Assembly: GCA_028564675.1 (NCBI GenBank)
Contig: JAOVVO010000106.1
Location: 1-64,000, forward strand
Source of the DNA: Onchocerca lupi
Taxonomy: Eukaryota; Nematoda; Chromadorea; Rhabditida; Onchocercidae
DNA: 64,000 bases
Reading direction: 5' to 3'
Program-made: the position numbers and the translations under genes
Shown: piece by piece, positions 37,701 through 51,590 of the stretch
How positions within the stretch are numbered: the stretch's first letter is position 1
Layout of the letters: each line of letters opens with the position of its first letter
Notes under the pieces: generated by a model
The model's input: the letters and a program-made list of their open reading frames with translations, nothing else
The model's database searches: none
What the model was told of the DNA's origin: nothing

Positions 37701-40700
37701 CTTGAGCTAATTAATTTGAAAATAAAGTCTATTAAAATCGGAATTAAAGATTGAAATTACGAAATTTTCGAAATTTTTCCAAAAAAAAATTATAAAAATT
37801 CAGGTTTCATGAATCATTTTTTTCGTATTATTTATAGCATCTGAAAAACTTATTGCCGAACTTAATGAAACCTGGGAGGAAAAATTGCGCAAAACCGATG
37901 AAATTCGTAAACAACGTGAAGATGAACTTCGTGAAATGGGTTTAGCTACCAGTGCCGATGGTACTACTCTCGGTGTTTTCTCACCAAAAAAGGTAAATTA
38001 TTAGTTCAATTCCAAAATTATCATAGCAAGTACCACAGGGGCAAAAGTATTCTTTCGTCCCGTGTAAAATAATTGTAAAAATAACATTTTGCGAAAATTT
38101 CTTCTCAACAAACAAACTCTTTTTAAAAAAGGAAGAAATTTTTTCGCAACAACTCAAACTTTTTGCAACAATTCGCAAACTTTTTCTTTCTTCTTTTTTT
38201 TTACAGTTTCCGCATTTGGTAAATTTAAATGAAGATCCGCTTATGTCGGAATGTTTGCTTTATTATTTGAAGGAGGGAATAACAAGGTAAGCAATTAATA
38301 AATTAATTATCTTTGCAACATTATCAATAACATGATCAATAAGATCATTATTATCAATAAGAAAGTTAAGATGATTAGTTATCTAATTAATCGTCATCTA
38401 ATGTTATTTGGAGAAGTAAATATGATATGAGATATTTAGTGCTTAGGAAATGAATAGAATTTAAATTTTTAGTTTTTAACATATCAAATTTTATTAATGA
38501 ATTTTTACAGCATTTTTATCATTATATCAGAAATCTACTATCATATCTTAGAAATAACTTGAATTACCTACTCTATGTAATTTTTAATATAAGATATAAT
38601 TTTTAATAATTCATAGCTATAATTTATAATCATTATACATGATAACCATTATTTTTAATCATAATTTTATTTTCTAATTATTTAATTTGAAATTTTTTCA
38701 AAATTTATTGAAAAAAATTATCACAGAGTTGGACGACCCGAAGCATCACATCGTCCGGATATTCTTCTTTCTGGTCAACTTATTCTCGATGAACATTGTC
38801 GTTTCTTGAACGAAGATGGTGTGGTACATTTAATTCCGGAACCGGGTGCTCAATGTTTCGTAAATGGTAAACCGGTTGTAACTTCGGAAATATTACATAC
38901 CGGTTCTCGTGTAATATTGGGTAAATATCATGTATTTCGATATAATGATCCAATTGAAGCGCGTCAAAGTCGTCAAAATTTAACAAATTTAATGTCTAGT
39001 AAGTTTTAGCTTTTTTTTTTTCTTTAAAATCTTCTAATTTGCAATTAAATTTAGCAAAAGTATGTAAATTTTTATTCATTTAATATCTTTTTAACAAATA
39101 TTATACCATTCTGGTACATTCGCAATTTTTCAAAAGCTGCAAAAATTTTCATTTTGCAATGTGAATCGCAAATCATTCAGTAACTGATAATTAAATATCT
39201 GGATCTGAATTCATTCTAAAAAAAAGTGCAATAAAATATTGGAAAGCTATAACTTGGATGGGATATAGAATTTTTAAAAATAAAAATCAAAATGATAAAT
39301 TTTAGCGAATTCTCATTTATTTAAGAAAGATCTTTCACTGATAAAACATGTTGATGTAATAAAAATGTAATAAAAAATAAAAAAAAAGTCTAAAATATAA
39401 TAAAAAGCTTTAAAAACATGATGAAAAGTTATTTAAAATACAATAAAAATTATTCAAAATATAATAAAAAATTTAAAATATATAATAAAAGCATCGAAAA
39501 TATAATAAATTAAATTTAAAAATAATATTATTTAAGATGTAATAAAAATTTTCATTTTAAATCACAAAATAAATAATTCAGCATCATTCATTAATCGGAG
39601 CAATTTGTTTGTTCAGGTGAAATGTTAGATTGGAAATATGCTCAGCAAGAATTGCTTGAAAAACAAGGAATCGATTTGAAAGCTGAAATGGAGAAAAAAA
39701 TGTTGGAACTGGAATCACAATATCGTCGAGAACGTGAAGAATTGGAAGTAAAAATGATGCGACAAACGAAGGTAAGTAAAATTATTATGATAATTCAGCT
39801 TATTACATTTTTCTTTTTGTTTTATTTCAGTTGCTTTTGTTTTTTGACAAATTTAAAATTTAATTTTAGTTTTTAAACTTTAAAAAATAATAAAATCGTG
39901 ATGAAATTAGAAGAATGATCGGTAGAAACTGACTAACATCAAATATATTAATGATCCTTAAATAGTAACATTAACAAAAAGAACTAATTAATCGGGATAC
40001 ATCTATTTGAAGGAAAGTTTAAATTTTCAAATTTTAAAAAAATCTAAATTTTGTTTAAAAAGTTCAAATTTTCAATTAATTGAAATAATATCAAATGTGG
40101 ATGAATATTTCAGGAATACGAAATGCGCATCGAAACGCTTCAGCGACAAGTTGATTTAGCACAAAGCATGATCTCATCGACGTGTTCTACGTGGGATGGT
40201 GAACGCTTTCTTACAAGCAGTTTACTTAATTTTGGTAAATTTTCAATAAGTTACACATATCATGCGAACTGATAACTATGACGTTATTAGTGATAAATTG
40301 ATTAGCAAAGCTATTAATACAAATTAATGGCTTAATTAGAAAGGGGATTAGAAATTTTAAATTTGAAAAAATTATTCAATTTCGGTGAATTCGATGTACA
40401 TAACTTTGTCAATTTCGATTGTGCTTGTCAAGAGATTGAATTGCTTTAAAAATTAGCATTTAGCTAATAAAAAATTAATAAATCTTTTTCAACTTATCAT
40501 TGAAATATTCAACTTATCAATTTATCATTGAAGTATTGAAACTTCTAGAGTAATTCTTAAGTAAAATAAAGTTTTGAATTTACAGTAGCTGAACCGGAAT
40601 GTAAATGGACTCCGGAAGAAGAACGAATTGCTCGTTGTGCAGCAACTAAATGGCGTTATCATCAATTTACATCAGTTCGAGATGATTTATGGGGCAATGC

Positions 40701-43700
40701 AATTTTTCTTAAAGAAGCAAATGCTATTTCTGTTGAATTACGGAAAAAGGTTGAAAATTAAATGAGAAAAAATGAATCAAAAACTTAAAAAAATTAAAAA
40801 AATTGACAAAAATTAACAATAAAAAAATTGAAAAACAATTTTAAACAATTAAATAAAAATTAATAATTAATTAATTGAAAAAATTAATTTAATTAAAAAT
40901 TAATATTTGAAAGATGTTTTTTTCAAACTTTATCATGAATTTATCGAAATTCTATAATGTACGATTGCATTTTATCTAACTAATTACCACTATCATTTGA
41001 AATGGAAAATGTAATGAAAATCAATAATTTTCAACGAGAATATATCTGATCTGGTCATTTTATTGATAATATAGCCGATCTGATCATTTTCTCAACAATA
41101 ATTTAACTATTTCAATCAATAATTTTAGGTACAATTCCAATTTGTTTTATTGACCGATACAATGTACAGTCCATTACCACCAGATTTACTTCCACCTGGT
41201 GAAGATTTATCTTTACGACCGTATCCAAAAACGATTGTTGCGGTACAGGTGCAAGATTTGAAGAATGGTGCAATGCATTATTGGAGTCTCGAAAAATTGA
41301 AGTAATTATTTTTCTTAAAGTTTTAATTTGAATTTTAAATAATATGCACGATATTTTGATGTAGCTAGAAATGTAATTCGAGTTGACAGATTATTTGCAT
41401 GTGTATTCTGAATTGTGTGAAAATGTGTTACATTCAATTGTTTTTGAAAATTGTCTACTAATTAATAATTTCGCCATAGTTCTAGAATAATTGCATCATT
41501 TCTTTTATTAGAACTTAGGCTGTAATATCACTTTTGCACCATGATTAATTACTTAAATCGATTACAGTAACTAATCTACATTCATATATCTATATGAATT
41601 AGTCGATTTGATAATAATTTCCGTCGAACTATTTCAAATATCATTTCGATCAGGAGTCGCTTAAATACAATATCATGTTAATTAATTAATGACAGTGTTA
41701 ATTAGCATGCAATTTTTTGAGTATTTCATATCTTCATCAATTTCATTCATTCTATCAAATGATAAGAAAATCGTTGGATATAGAAAACAGGGACTATAAT
41801 TGAAGTAGGCAAACCGGATTGTTATTGAAATAGTCGAGCCGGATTAGGAATTTAATGTTTCGGAATTTTTAAATATTATATCCATTTAATGTCAAATTTA
41901 GTTGAATATTTTGAATTTTATTCAGTTTGAGTGAGTATTGAGTTGATATTATTGATACTTCTCATTCATACAAATTTTTTTACTTTGCATTAATTCTTTG
42001 TCAAATTATGTCAGCTTTACTAATTAGCATATGCTGGATAGCAAAAACTGATTATTTGCAAGTTTTTTTTCTAATCTTTAACATCATGCGAGTGTTTTTC
42101 TCATATCGACCTTATTATCTTCCCAAATAGTCAAATGATGAAAAATTCATGACATATGTCGATGACGATTCGTTTGCGACATACTTCTTTTCCAAATTAT
42201 AAACTGGCAGAAGTATTTCTTGACTTATATCAATCATATTCTTACTCGTTATAAAAGTTTTGTTGAGGGAGCTAATCTATATAAATAAAAATGTAAATGT
42301 TCGTTTGTTCAAAATTTTAAATCTTTGAAAGTTCTTAAACACGCGCCTATTTGTATGCAACGTTGCATCAAAAATTTCAAATCAATTGGTGAAAAACTTG
42401 AAACATTATGTAGAAATGAATAACGAACATAAGGATTTTTATTTATATACAAGACTTGAGTCTTTTAATTCTATGATATCGTAAATTTAATTCAACTTTT
42501 CCACTATTTTTTCGACTACCATCAATTATTCTGAAGATCTTACTTTTCGCTCATTTTTTCACTAAAAAAATTTAAAATTTCGATGACACTTTAAATGATA
42601 ACGTAAAAATTAGTCAAAAATGGTTATGCATAGATGTGAAATTTCAACTCAATTCATTATTTATTTTAAGAGATAAGTAATGAAATTTTGTGAAAAACTA
42701 AAAATTAAAAGTTAGAAAAGTTATAAATTAAACTAGAAATTTGAGATTGGTTGCAGAATGAGATTGGAAGGGATGCGTCGCTCCTACAACGCCGATATTA
42801 GCGACGCATGTACGCCGGATACTCCGGAAGAAGAACAACATCAATGTTGGCTTACTGCTATGCAATTCAATCCTGCAAGACTTATACCTGATAGGTGCTA
42901 TTCTAACCGCTTGACCTCAATTTGACCCTTGAGCATTTTTTAAGCATGATTCTGAATTTTTGTTTTTTTTTAGGCATTCTTTGAATTATTTGATGCACTT
43001 TTTTATCTCACATTTCAATAACACTTGGAATGTTTTTGGTAGAAATAATTCAATATTTGTTTATTTAGTTTCTGAAAATTTTATTTAATCAAGTTCGGAT
43101 TAATTTTTGATTTATTAACTTATTAACTTTCCATTAATTGCAAAAGAAAAAAGTGCTAAATTATTAATTCAATTTTAAATAAAAATAATTGCAAATCGTT
43201 AAAATTTTTAAATGAAATATAATTATGTGATAAGTTAATAAATTAATAAATTCAGTTTGCTCTCTCAATAACAAAATACCAGCCGATATTTTGTAGATTT
43301 TCTGACAAAATTTGACAGCTAAGCAGATTTATAAAATTAACAAAATTTCACCTAAAAAAATCGTTTTTTTTTTCAATGAATGTAGTGAAGAAATAATCAA
43401 TAAAATTAAAATATTCCAACTATTTTCGATTATTTATTTCTCAACTTTTTTCGAACTTAGATTGAATTTTCTTCTTTTTTTAATAAATGCCATATTAAGG
43501 CAACGCTTGGAATCAATGCGTGAAATATATCAGATGGAAGAAGGCTATAGTTCAGAAAGTCCAGAAGATCCAATAGTCGATGTATTAATGAGTACTGATC
43601 CATTCTATGATCGATTTCCGTGGTTTCGAATGATTGGAAGGTTAAACATTATATTTGATTCTAATATAATCAATTTAAACTTCATTTTATAAATTTCATT

Positions 43701-46700
43701 TTTTCCTACATTTACAGATCTTTCGTTTATCTCAATAATCTTGTCCATGATGTACCATTGGTGCATAAAGTTGTAATTGTCAATGAAAGAGCCGAAGTTA
43801 AAGGTCATCTTCGTGTTGCTATAGAGCCTGTTTCAGATGGTATATTCTTTTTTTTTTTTTTTTTTTTATCAATCTTTATGGATTTTAGAAACTATAATTT
43901 TTGTGAATTTTAGAAACTTTATGGATTTTAGAAACTATTACTCAAAATAATTTCTAAAAATGCATAAGAATTAATAAAATATTATTAATAGTAATTCCTA
44001 AAAACATAAAGATGATAAAATATTATTAATTATATTTTGTCAATTTTTATGGATTTTAGAAATTATCATTAATTAGGAATATTTTTTTTTTCAACAAAAT
44101 AATGATAACAAAGAAGTATTTTAAAATCTACTACAGATGAGATGAAACCATCGAAAGGTGTTAAGCAATCGGTAAGGTGTCATTTTCGTAAAGAAGATTT
44201 CATGAAAAAGATTCAACCAACGGAAACTACGTTAGAATCCACAAATGAGCGTTTCGTAGAAGGTATTAATACAAAAGATGGTGACGTACAACAGATGATT
44301 GGTGAGAATTTCTTTAAAAATTCACTTTTCTGATAGTTTGTATCAAAAAAAAAATTTTCAAAAAATTTGAAAAACTAAATTTTTAAAATCATAATTAATA
44401 TAAATTATTTTAAATAACTGATAACATGAATGGAGCATTTGATATCAATTAATCGGAACAAAACGTTTTTTCTAGAAAAAGTAGACGAGGAAGATGTACA
44501 ATATCCAAAACACATGCAACCTGATAAGGAATACTGTTTTCGTATTACAATTATTGAAGCATCTGATATTTCCGAACAATATAGTGATGTATTTTGTCAA
44601 TTCAAGTCAGTCTTTTTTTTTCTTTCTAATTAAATTTAATTTTAATCATCTTTAATCTTCCAAAAAATTGTTATAAATTTTGTTACTTTTTTTGTTTATT
44701 GAATTTTTAAATTAGAAAAAAATTTTTTTTTTTTTTTTTTGATTCTAAATATTTGCAGTTTTTTGCATCGTCATGATGAAGCATTTTCAACAGAACCAAT
44801 GAAAAATACAGCAAAAACTCCATTAACTTTTGATCATATTCAGGTAAATGATTATATCATATGGTATTAATAAAAGTAACAAGAAGCTTTTGATTTTGTC
44901 ATTTTACACCAGTGCTCACAGATTTTTTTAATTAATAAATTGATAAGCTTAAATTTATTGTTTTCAGAATATTCGAGTGGTTATGTCTCCAACATTCTTA
45001 CATTATATTAATCATTTTCCGATTATATTTGAAGTTTTTGGACATTATAAGCCATCTATGCAACAATTTGTTTATGAACGTCAAAATAGTTCACTCGGGT
45101 ACAACTTAATCGGATCAATTATTTATTATGCAAATCGTAATTAAGTTCAATTATAATAACTTTGATTTAATTAGTTTAATTAATTTAATTTCAATTTAAC
45201 TTTTTTTTAATCAAAATAATCCCTCGAAAGTAGCAATATTATCATATTTGAGGATGCTACTAAAATTATACTAGAGAAAATTACTTAAGACGAAGATTAT
45301 GGAAAAATTATCAATCTATTTTAGAAAGATAAGTTAGACTAAAAATTCAATTAAATTAAGTCACGAGATTAATTTGAAATATTTTATTAAATGAAAATGG
45401 AAATATGAATTTAAGGCGAAGATTATCAACAAAATTATCGTTCCAGCAGCCAACTTTATTAATTGCAACACCTGTTAAAAGTAAAAAAGCCACTGTTATT
45501 CCAAATAAGTAATTTTTTCATATGTTTTCGAAAAAATTGAGCTAAACACATAAATATATATTGATATGTATGACTTGATTCGGACAGATCAGATTTAAAT
45601 TGATCCGTAAAGCTATCTAATTTGAATTAATTCGGAAAGAATCTGATCTGAATTGTCTCACAAGGTTTGATCTGAATTGATTCGTAAAGATCTGATATGA
45701 ATTTATCCCTAGAAATTTAATTTGCATTGATCCAACAAAGATCTAGTTTGAGTTGATTTTTAAAGATCTGATCTGATTTGCGAAGATTTGATCTGAGTTG
45801 ATTCGGAAAGTCTTATATTGCAGTCTGAATCAAGTACGATCGAAATATGATTTACTTGTATGGTTTGAAATTTGTGAACTCGGAAGTAATGGTGAATATG
45901 TTCCAGCAACTGTCGATCATGCCCAAGGTAAGTGAACGATTATAACAAATGAACATAAATAAATTTAATTTGTGAAACTTAATTAATTTTTAACAATCGC
46001 TTAATTAAATTAACTCAATTAGACTAAATGAAATTTAATTAAATTAATTCATAATTTCAAGGAAAACTATCAGATATTCTAATGGGAAATATTTTATTTC
46101 TCTTTTGGGGAACTTGAATTTTTTTATTTTGCTGTTTTTCATTAATTATAATTCAGGTTTATTAACTCATGGCATATTTCTACTTCATCAAGGAATTCAA
46201 CGACGATTGAAAATTACAATATGCCATGAAAAAGGTGATGATGTAAAGTGGAAAGATTGTCAAGAATTGGTAGTTGGTCGAATACGATCAACGCCAGAAT
46301 GGTGTGGTGAAGATGTAGATGTCCTATCTTTAGGCCTGTTTCCGGGAACATTCCTAGAATTCTCAATGGATGATAGGTATGTATTTTGTCATACGAAACG
46401 TTTAAATAAACCATGAATTCTAGGAATCCTAGAATCTTGTCAAGTCTAGAATTGTATCAAGATTTTGGATAACTCACTTTATTTCCCAGTATCAACAAGA
46501 ATTGAAATACGATCTCGAAACTTTAATATTACATTATTGAAAATTATTTTCCTAAAATTGATTTTCTCAATTTACATTTCGATTTTAAAGAGAGCGAAAA
46601 AAAAAGCATTCATTGTTAAAGTTTAATTTCTATTTTTTTTTTTTTTTTTGTTATTTTAAACTAATCTTTTCCTTATTCTAAACGTCCTAAATGGCCAGTC

Positions 46701-49700
46701 ACTTAGTCAAATAAAATTTATATAAGTAAAAATGTAAATGTTCGTCTGTTCAAAATCTTACATTTTCGAAAGTTCTTAAACACGCTCCTATTCGAATGCA
46801 ACGTTATATCCAAATTCCAAATCAATCGGTGAAGAATTTGAAACATGTTGTGTAAAAATGAAAAATGTGAAAAGTAGGCGTGATCGCCTCAAATTCAGTC
46901 GCCTCAATGATTTTTACCTGTCATAAGTATGACAAATAAAAAAAAAAGTAGATACATTTGCATTCGTGAAAATATTTGGGTTATAAAAACATGCGCTTAT
47001 TCGAATGCAATTTTTTTCAAAATTTCAAAGTAGTTGGTGAAGAACTTACAATGTTATGTGAAAAGACACAAGGAAAATTTAAATTTTTTTTTTTAATGAT
47101 TGATTTTCATTTTAAAAATCATAATTTTTTTTCAATTTCATATATACATATATTTTTTCTAGGGTATTCTTTCAATTTGAAGCAGCTTGGGATAGTTCAC
47201 TTCATAATTCGCCACTTCTTAATAAAGTATCAAATTACGGTGAACAAGTGTATATGACGTTATCAGCTTATATGGAATTGGAAAATTGTGCCCAATCAGC
47301 AGTGATAACGAAGGATCTTTGTATGATGATTTATGCAAGAGATTCGAAAATCTCAGCTGCCAGCAGGTTACCAACAATAGTGGCCCTATACAAATACGGC
47401 CTTATTATATGCTTTTTAAGGTTATTTTGAGAAAAAAAAAAGAAAAAAACAAAAAAACAGCCACAAAATCGCAACAAAAACCAAATCTTTCGCTTGCTTT
47501 TTTTTTCCTTTCACAAAATAACCAATCAATTAATCAATTTCAAATTCCTTGACATTAATTATTCCCAAAATTTGATCTAATTATTTAACCTAATTAATTA
47601 TTCCCAAACCAAAATTTCATAATGCTTAGCTATTTGTAGATATGCGAACTAATATTTTCAAATGAATATTAAGTATTTTGCGAAAATATCAGCAAACAAC
47701 ATGAAATGAATTGACAACAATTACTTACCTGTTCACCTAATTATTTAATGCATTTTTCTTTCCTGCTTATTTGCTAATTAAAATTAGCTTCTTTTATTTT
47801 CTATCCAAAAAATTTTAATTGAAGATGACAAATTTATTGTGACCAACAAGTGTAGAATTATTTTAATAGAATACAGATTTGATATAAAATAGAAAATACA
47901 CCTTATACTTTTAAGAATTTTATGAGTCTTTAAGAACTTAGCTATGATATAATTTATCAAAAAAATTTGCATCTATTTTGCTTTCCTCTCTAGTCCTAGC
48001 GAAAATAAATGTTAGTGATTTCATGTAAATTTTGATTTCTTATTCATGCAAAAAAAAGAAAAGAGCCATTTTTTGGCAAAGTTTTGAACTTCAAAATAAG
48101 CTTAGAAAGATGCTTTTGCTTATATTGATTAATATCAAATAATTGTTGTTTAACAAAAATTTCTAAAAATTAAGGTTTTGTCGATCGTTAATTGGTGGTA
48201 TAAGCAAAAGTCCAGAGATGAATCGTGTACCTGGCGTTTACGAACTTACCATCAAAGAATCTCTCGACAAAGGTAGTCCAGGTGTGCTTGTCGGTTGTGC
48301 TATTTAAGTTCTTTAATAAATATGCTTTTCGTGTATTCGTGATAATTTTTCTATCAATTATTTGAAAAAATTTTTGGAAAATTTAAAAAAATAAAATTTA
48401 CTTTTGTTTCACTTTTTCTTTTTTCTTAAATTTTAGAATTTTCAGGATGAAAATAACTTTGACCAATGAAAAAATATGCAAAATTAAGGAAATTTTTTGC
48501 TTCACCAAGTGAAATTAAACCTTTTTGATTTTGCATATTTTTGAATTCGCTGAAATATTGCAATAATTATTAATATTTCTGAAATTGAAAATGCAACTTT
48601 TTAGAATTATCGCATGTAAATTATAACTTTAATGTGTGATTTTTTTGGTTAATGGTTTTGTGCGATTGTGTAAAAGTTTTTTTTTGAAAATTATCAATAA
48701 TTGGTAATAAAATTTTCATTTGATAATAGGCGCTGCTCGACGTCAACGTCGCGTATTAGATACGTCATCGGCGTACGTTAGAGGTGAAGAGAATCTTGGC
48801 TTATGGCGTCCACGTGGTGATTCGCTTATATTCGAGCATCAATGGGAATTGGAACGATTAAAACGTTTACAACAAGTAGATGATAAAATGATAAAATTAC
48901 TTCAAAAAAAAAATAAATAAATGATGAAAGAAAAAAATAATACAAAGAAAATGAATTGATATAAAGATAAGAAAAATGATAAATTATAAAGTTTTATTTT
49001 TAATTACTTTCCAAAATATAATATAAATTTGATAAACAGTGATAAATATTCAATGACTTTTTTTTTTCCACTGTTTCAAAGTAAATTATTTTTGAAAAAT
49101 TTTAGGTTGAACGTGTTAGATTATTTTTGCGTCTACGAAATAAGCTAAAATTGGGCAAGAAAAGCAAAGAAAATGATATCAAAACACCAGTTTCGCCAAC
49201 AGCGCCAAAAAATCCAATTCCGACAACTGTAAAATTAACCGAAAAGGAAGCAAGTTTGGCGCAAAAAGTACTTCGCTTAATCAAACAACGAATACCGATA
49301 AATAAAGAACCACCTACTGGAAAGGTTGCATATTACAATTTATTTCTAAAACTTTCTAAATAATTTACTTTGATTATTTTATTTTTAAACATAAACAATT
49401 TCAAGCGACACTTTGAATTAACTTTTAAACATTACTTTGCATTTTCTTATTATAATGGATCTGATAAAATTTAAGTATATTGATAAAATAATGATAGTTA
49501 TATTGATAAATAATGATAATTTTTATTTACAGTCAATGGAACAAAGCGATCAAACATCATCCTCACTTGGCGATAGTATTACAAGTCCTACTACCGATAA
49601 GTAAGATGGCAAATTTTTTGCAAAAAAAAAAAAAAAAAAATAAATGGATTATAAAAATTCTGTGAAAAAGAAAAAAATTTCCAAAAATTAAAAAAATTGC

Positions 49701-51590
49701 CAAAATAATGCTTTATTCTTTAATAACTTTTTCTTTCTTTTTTTTGGATTCATCAGGTAGATTTTAGCATTTTTTTTTTCATTTTATCTAAATTTTTTAT
49801 AATTTGTTTCAAAAAAATTTTTCGACATACCGGATTCTTGAAATGAAAAGAAATAATTGTAAAATTTTTGCAAAAATTTGACTTCTAAAAAAATTTATCA
49901 AAAATGTACTGAAAGTAAAATTCTATTTTTTCAGGGATTTATTAGTTAAATCTTCACTATCGCTTGAATTTCTGAATAAGCTAAGATCAAAATCAAATCA
50001 AAATTTGATACTCAGTTCGAATGAAACGGACGATGGCTTACAACGATCATTGAGCGGAAGTCGAATTTCACAAATGTCGTTACTAATTCCTGAAGTAATT
50101 TCATTTCGATTCTTTTTAAAAAGTATAAAATAGTTTTAAAAAATTTTTAATTATTTTTGTATTCTATTTTTGCAACACTGGATGTAATTTGGAGCTAATT
50201 GATTTAAAAACTTATAGATTAAGGAATGAAAGTTAAAAAAAAAAATATTGGAAATGAATAACAGCATTCAATATTATATAATACTGGTGTAGTAGAGATT
50301 GTGAAAAATAAGTTTATGATTGGAGAAAGAATTAATCAAATCTATGATAATATGAGAAAGCAAAAAAAAGAAGGAATTGTTCTAAGTTACCGCATAAAGA
50401 AATTCAGTGATAAGAAAATTGATTATAATTTACTACAGAAAAGAATTAAATGATAAGAGAATTGATAAGTCAAGAAGTTAGTTTCGATAATTTTGATAAA
50501 TCAAGTTTTCCGAATGATTTTAAAATTTAAGAAAAAAAAATTGCTGAAATTACAGGTTACAGAAGAACGTGTCGGAATTGTTGTATCTAAAAAAGGTTAC
50601 ATGAATTTTCTGGAAGAAAAAACTCAAGGTTGGGTAAAACGATGGGTTGTTGTAAGGAGGCCATATATTCTGTTATTCCGTGATGATAGAGATTTGGTTA
50701 TTTTAATCTTCACTATAATTTATTCATTTTAAATTATAATTTACTTAATTTTCTTCTAATTTAAGTTAAAAGAAATTTTTCAAGACATTTATAATTACTT
50801 CAATAATTTATCGATTTCTTTCTCATTAATGCTCAAATATTCTAGGTAATTCGCGGTATCATAAATCTAGCAAATGCACGAGTGGAATATTCGGAAGATC
50901 AGCAAGCAATGCTTAAGGTACCGAATACCTTTTCGGTTTGCACAAATCACCGCGGTTTCTTGATGCAAACCGTCGATGGTCAAGTTAGTTTTTCTTTCGG
51001 ATGAAAAAGAGAAATTCAATATTAGAATGAAAAAAATTCAATATTAGAATATAAAATTACATCCTAATTAGGCTATTTAATAATTTGTTTGCATTGATAT
51101 ACTATCTTAACTGATAAGATTTTAGTAGTGATAGTTAAATAAGGAAAATTAATAAATCGTAACTTAAAATGCATGAATTATAATGAAGATTAAATTATCA
51201 ATTCTATAAATCTATGTTCAAGAAATTTCTTAAACAAGTTAAAGAAGATTTTTTTTTTTTTGCTGATAGAGTTTACAGAATTGATACTGAATCTTGTCTG
51301 ATAGATTCATAAAATTAATATTGATAAGATTCATAGATATGTTTATCAAAAAAAGAAGAAAAAAATTATTCAAAATATCAAAACTAATTTATCAATTTTT
51401 TTTTTTTTTATACTTAAATTAAGAAAATTTATACTTAAGTTAAGAAATTAAATTGATGCTTAAATTAAGAAAATTAATAAATTGTAACTTTTATGGAAAA
51501 TTTCAGATGTATGATTGGTTATATGCTATCAATCCGTTATTGGCTGGCCAATTACGATCCAAAAAAGGATCCATGGGTATCCCTCTATGA
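34746..51590 (+). CDS. unc-104: Kinesin-3 motor UNC-104/KIF1A
   Basis: Plus-end-directed axonal motor for synaptic-vesicle precursors. 34 exons, all in phase, give 1643 aa: 34746-34845, 35132-35282, 35494-35662, 35848-36026, 36243-36354, 36544-36687, 36844-37004, 37391-37590, 37838-37992, 38207-38286, 38727-38998, 39617-39771, 40114-40234, 40586-40749, 41129-41301, 42757-42894, 43500-43640, 43718-43839, 44137-44301, 44476-44605, 44759-44843, 44968-45098, 45416-45508, 45824-45927, 46157-46376, 47163-47366, 48175-48281, 48730-48875, 49106-49324, 49533-49600, 49935-50094, 50556-50696, 50846-50983, 51507-51590. The motor domain (about 1-350) has the P-loop GQTGSGKS (93-100), switch I SSRSH, switch II DLAGSE (245-250) and a Lys-rich K-loop GKKKSKGK (287-294). 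The FHA domain spans about 484-565 (GRPEASHRPDILLSG). Coiled coil follows (EMLDWKYAQQELLEK). The stalk contains KYDLLVWFEICELGSNGEY. The C-terminal PH domain (about 1524-1632) carries KRWVVVRRPYILLFRDD and ends DWLYAINPLL. A poly-A signal AATAAA is at 51844. Confidence 0.97.
39350..39545. repeat. About 25-bp AATATAATAAAAA repeat in unc-104 intron 11
   Basis: Degenerate copies of AAAATATAATAAAAA with variable spacers fill the intron before the exon at 39617. Confidence 0.6.
42278..42449. mobile_element. Dispersed short element, copy 2
   Basis: This is the best-preserved copy, in intron 15 of unc-104. The ends TATATAAATAAAAAT and ATTTTTATTTATATA are inverted repeats about 15 bp long. Inside are AATGTAAATGTTCG, AAACACGCGCCTAT and TATGCAACGTTGCAT. 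It has no ORF. Confidence 0.65.
45570..45820. repeat. About 33-bp GATCTGA minisatellite in unc-104 intron 23
   Basis: About seven imperfect units of the type AAAGATCTGATCTGAATTGA with TTCG between. The array stops just before the acceptor at 45823. Confidence 0.75.
46719..46932. mobile_element. Dispersed short element, copy 3
   Basis: In intron 25 of unc-104. It begins TATATAAGTAAAAATG, then AATGTAAATGTTCG and AAACACGCTCCTATTCG. The right end is diverged. A partial second copy of the inner part (GCGCTTATTCGAATGCAA) follows at about 46990. Confidence 0.5.
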
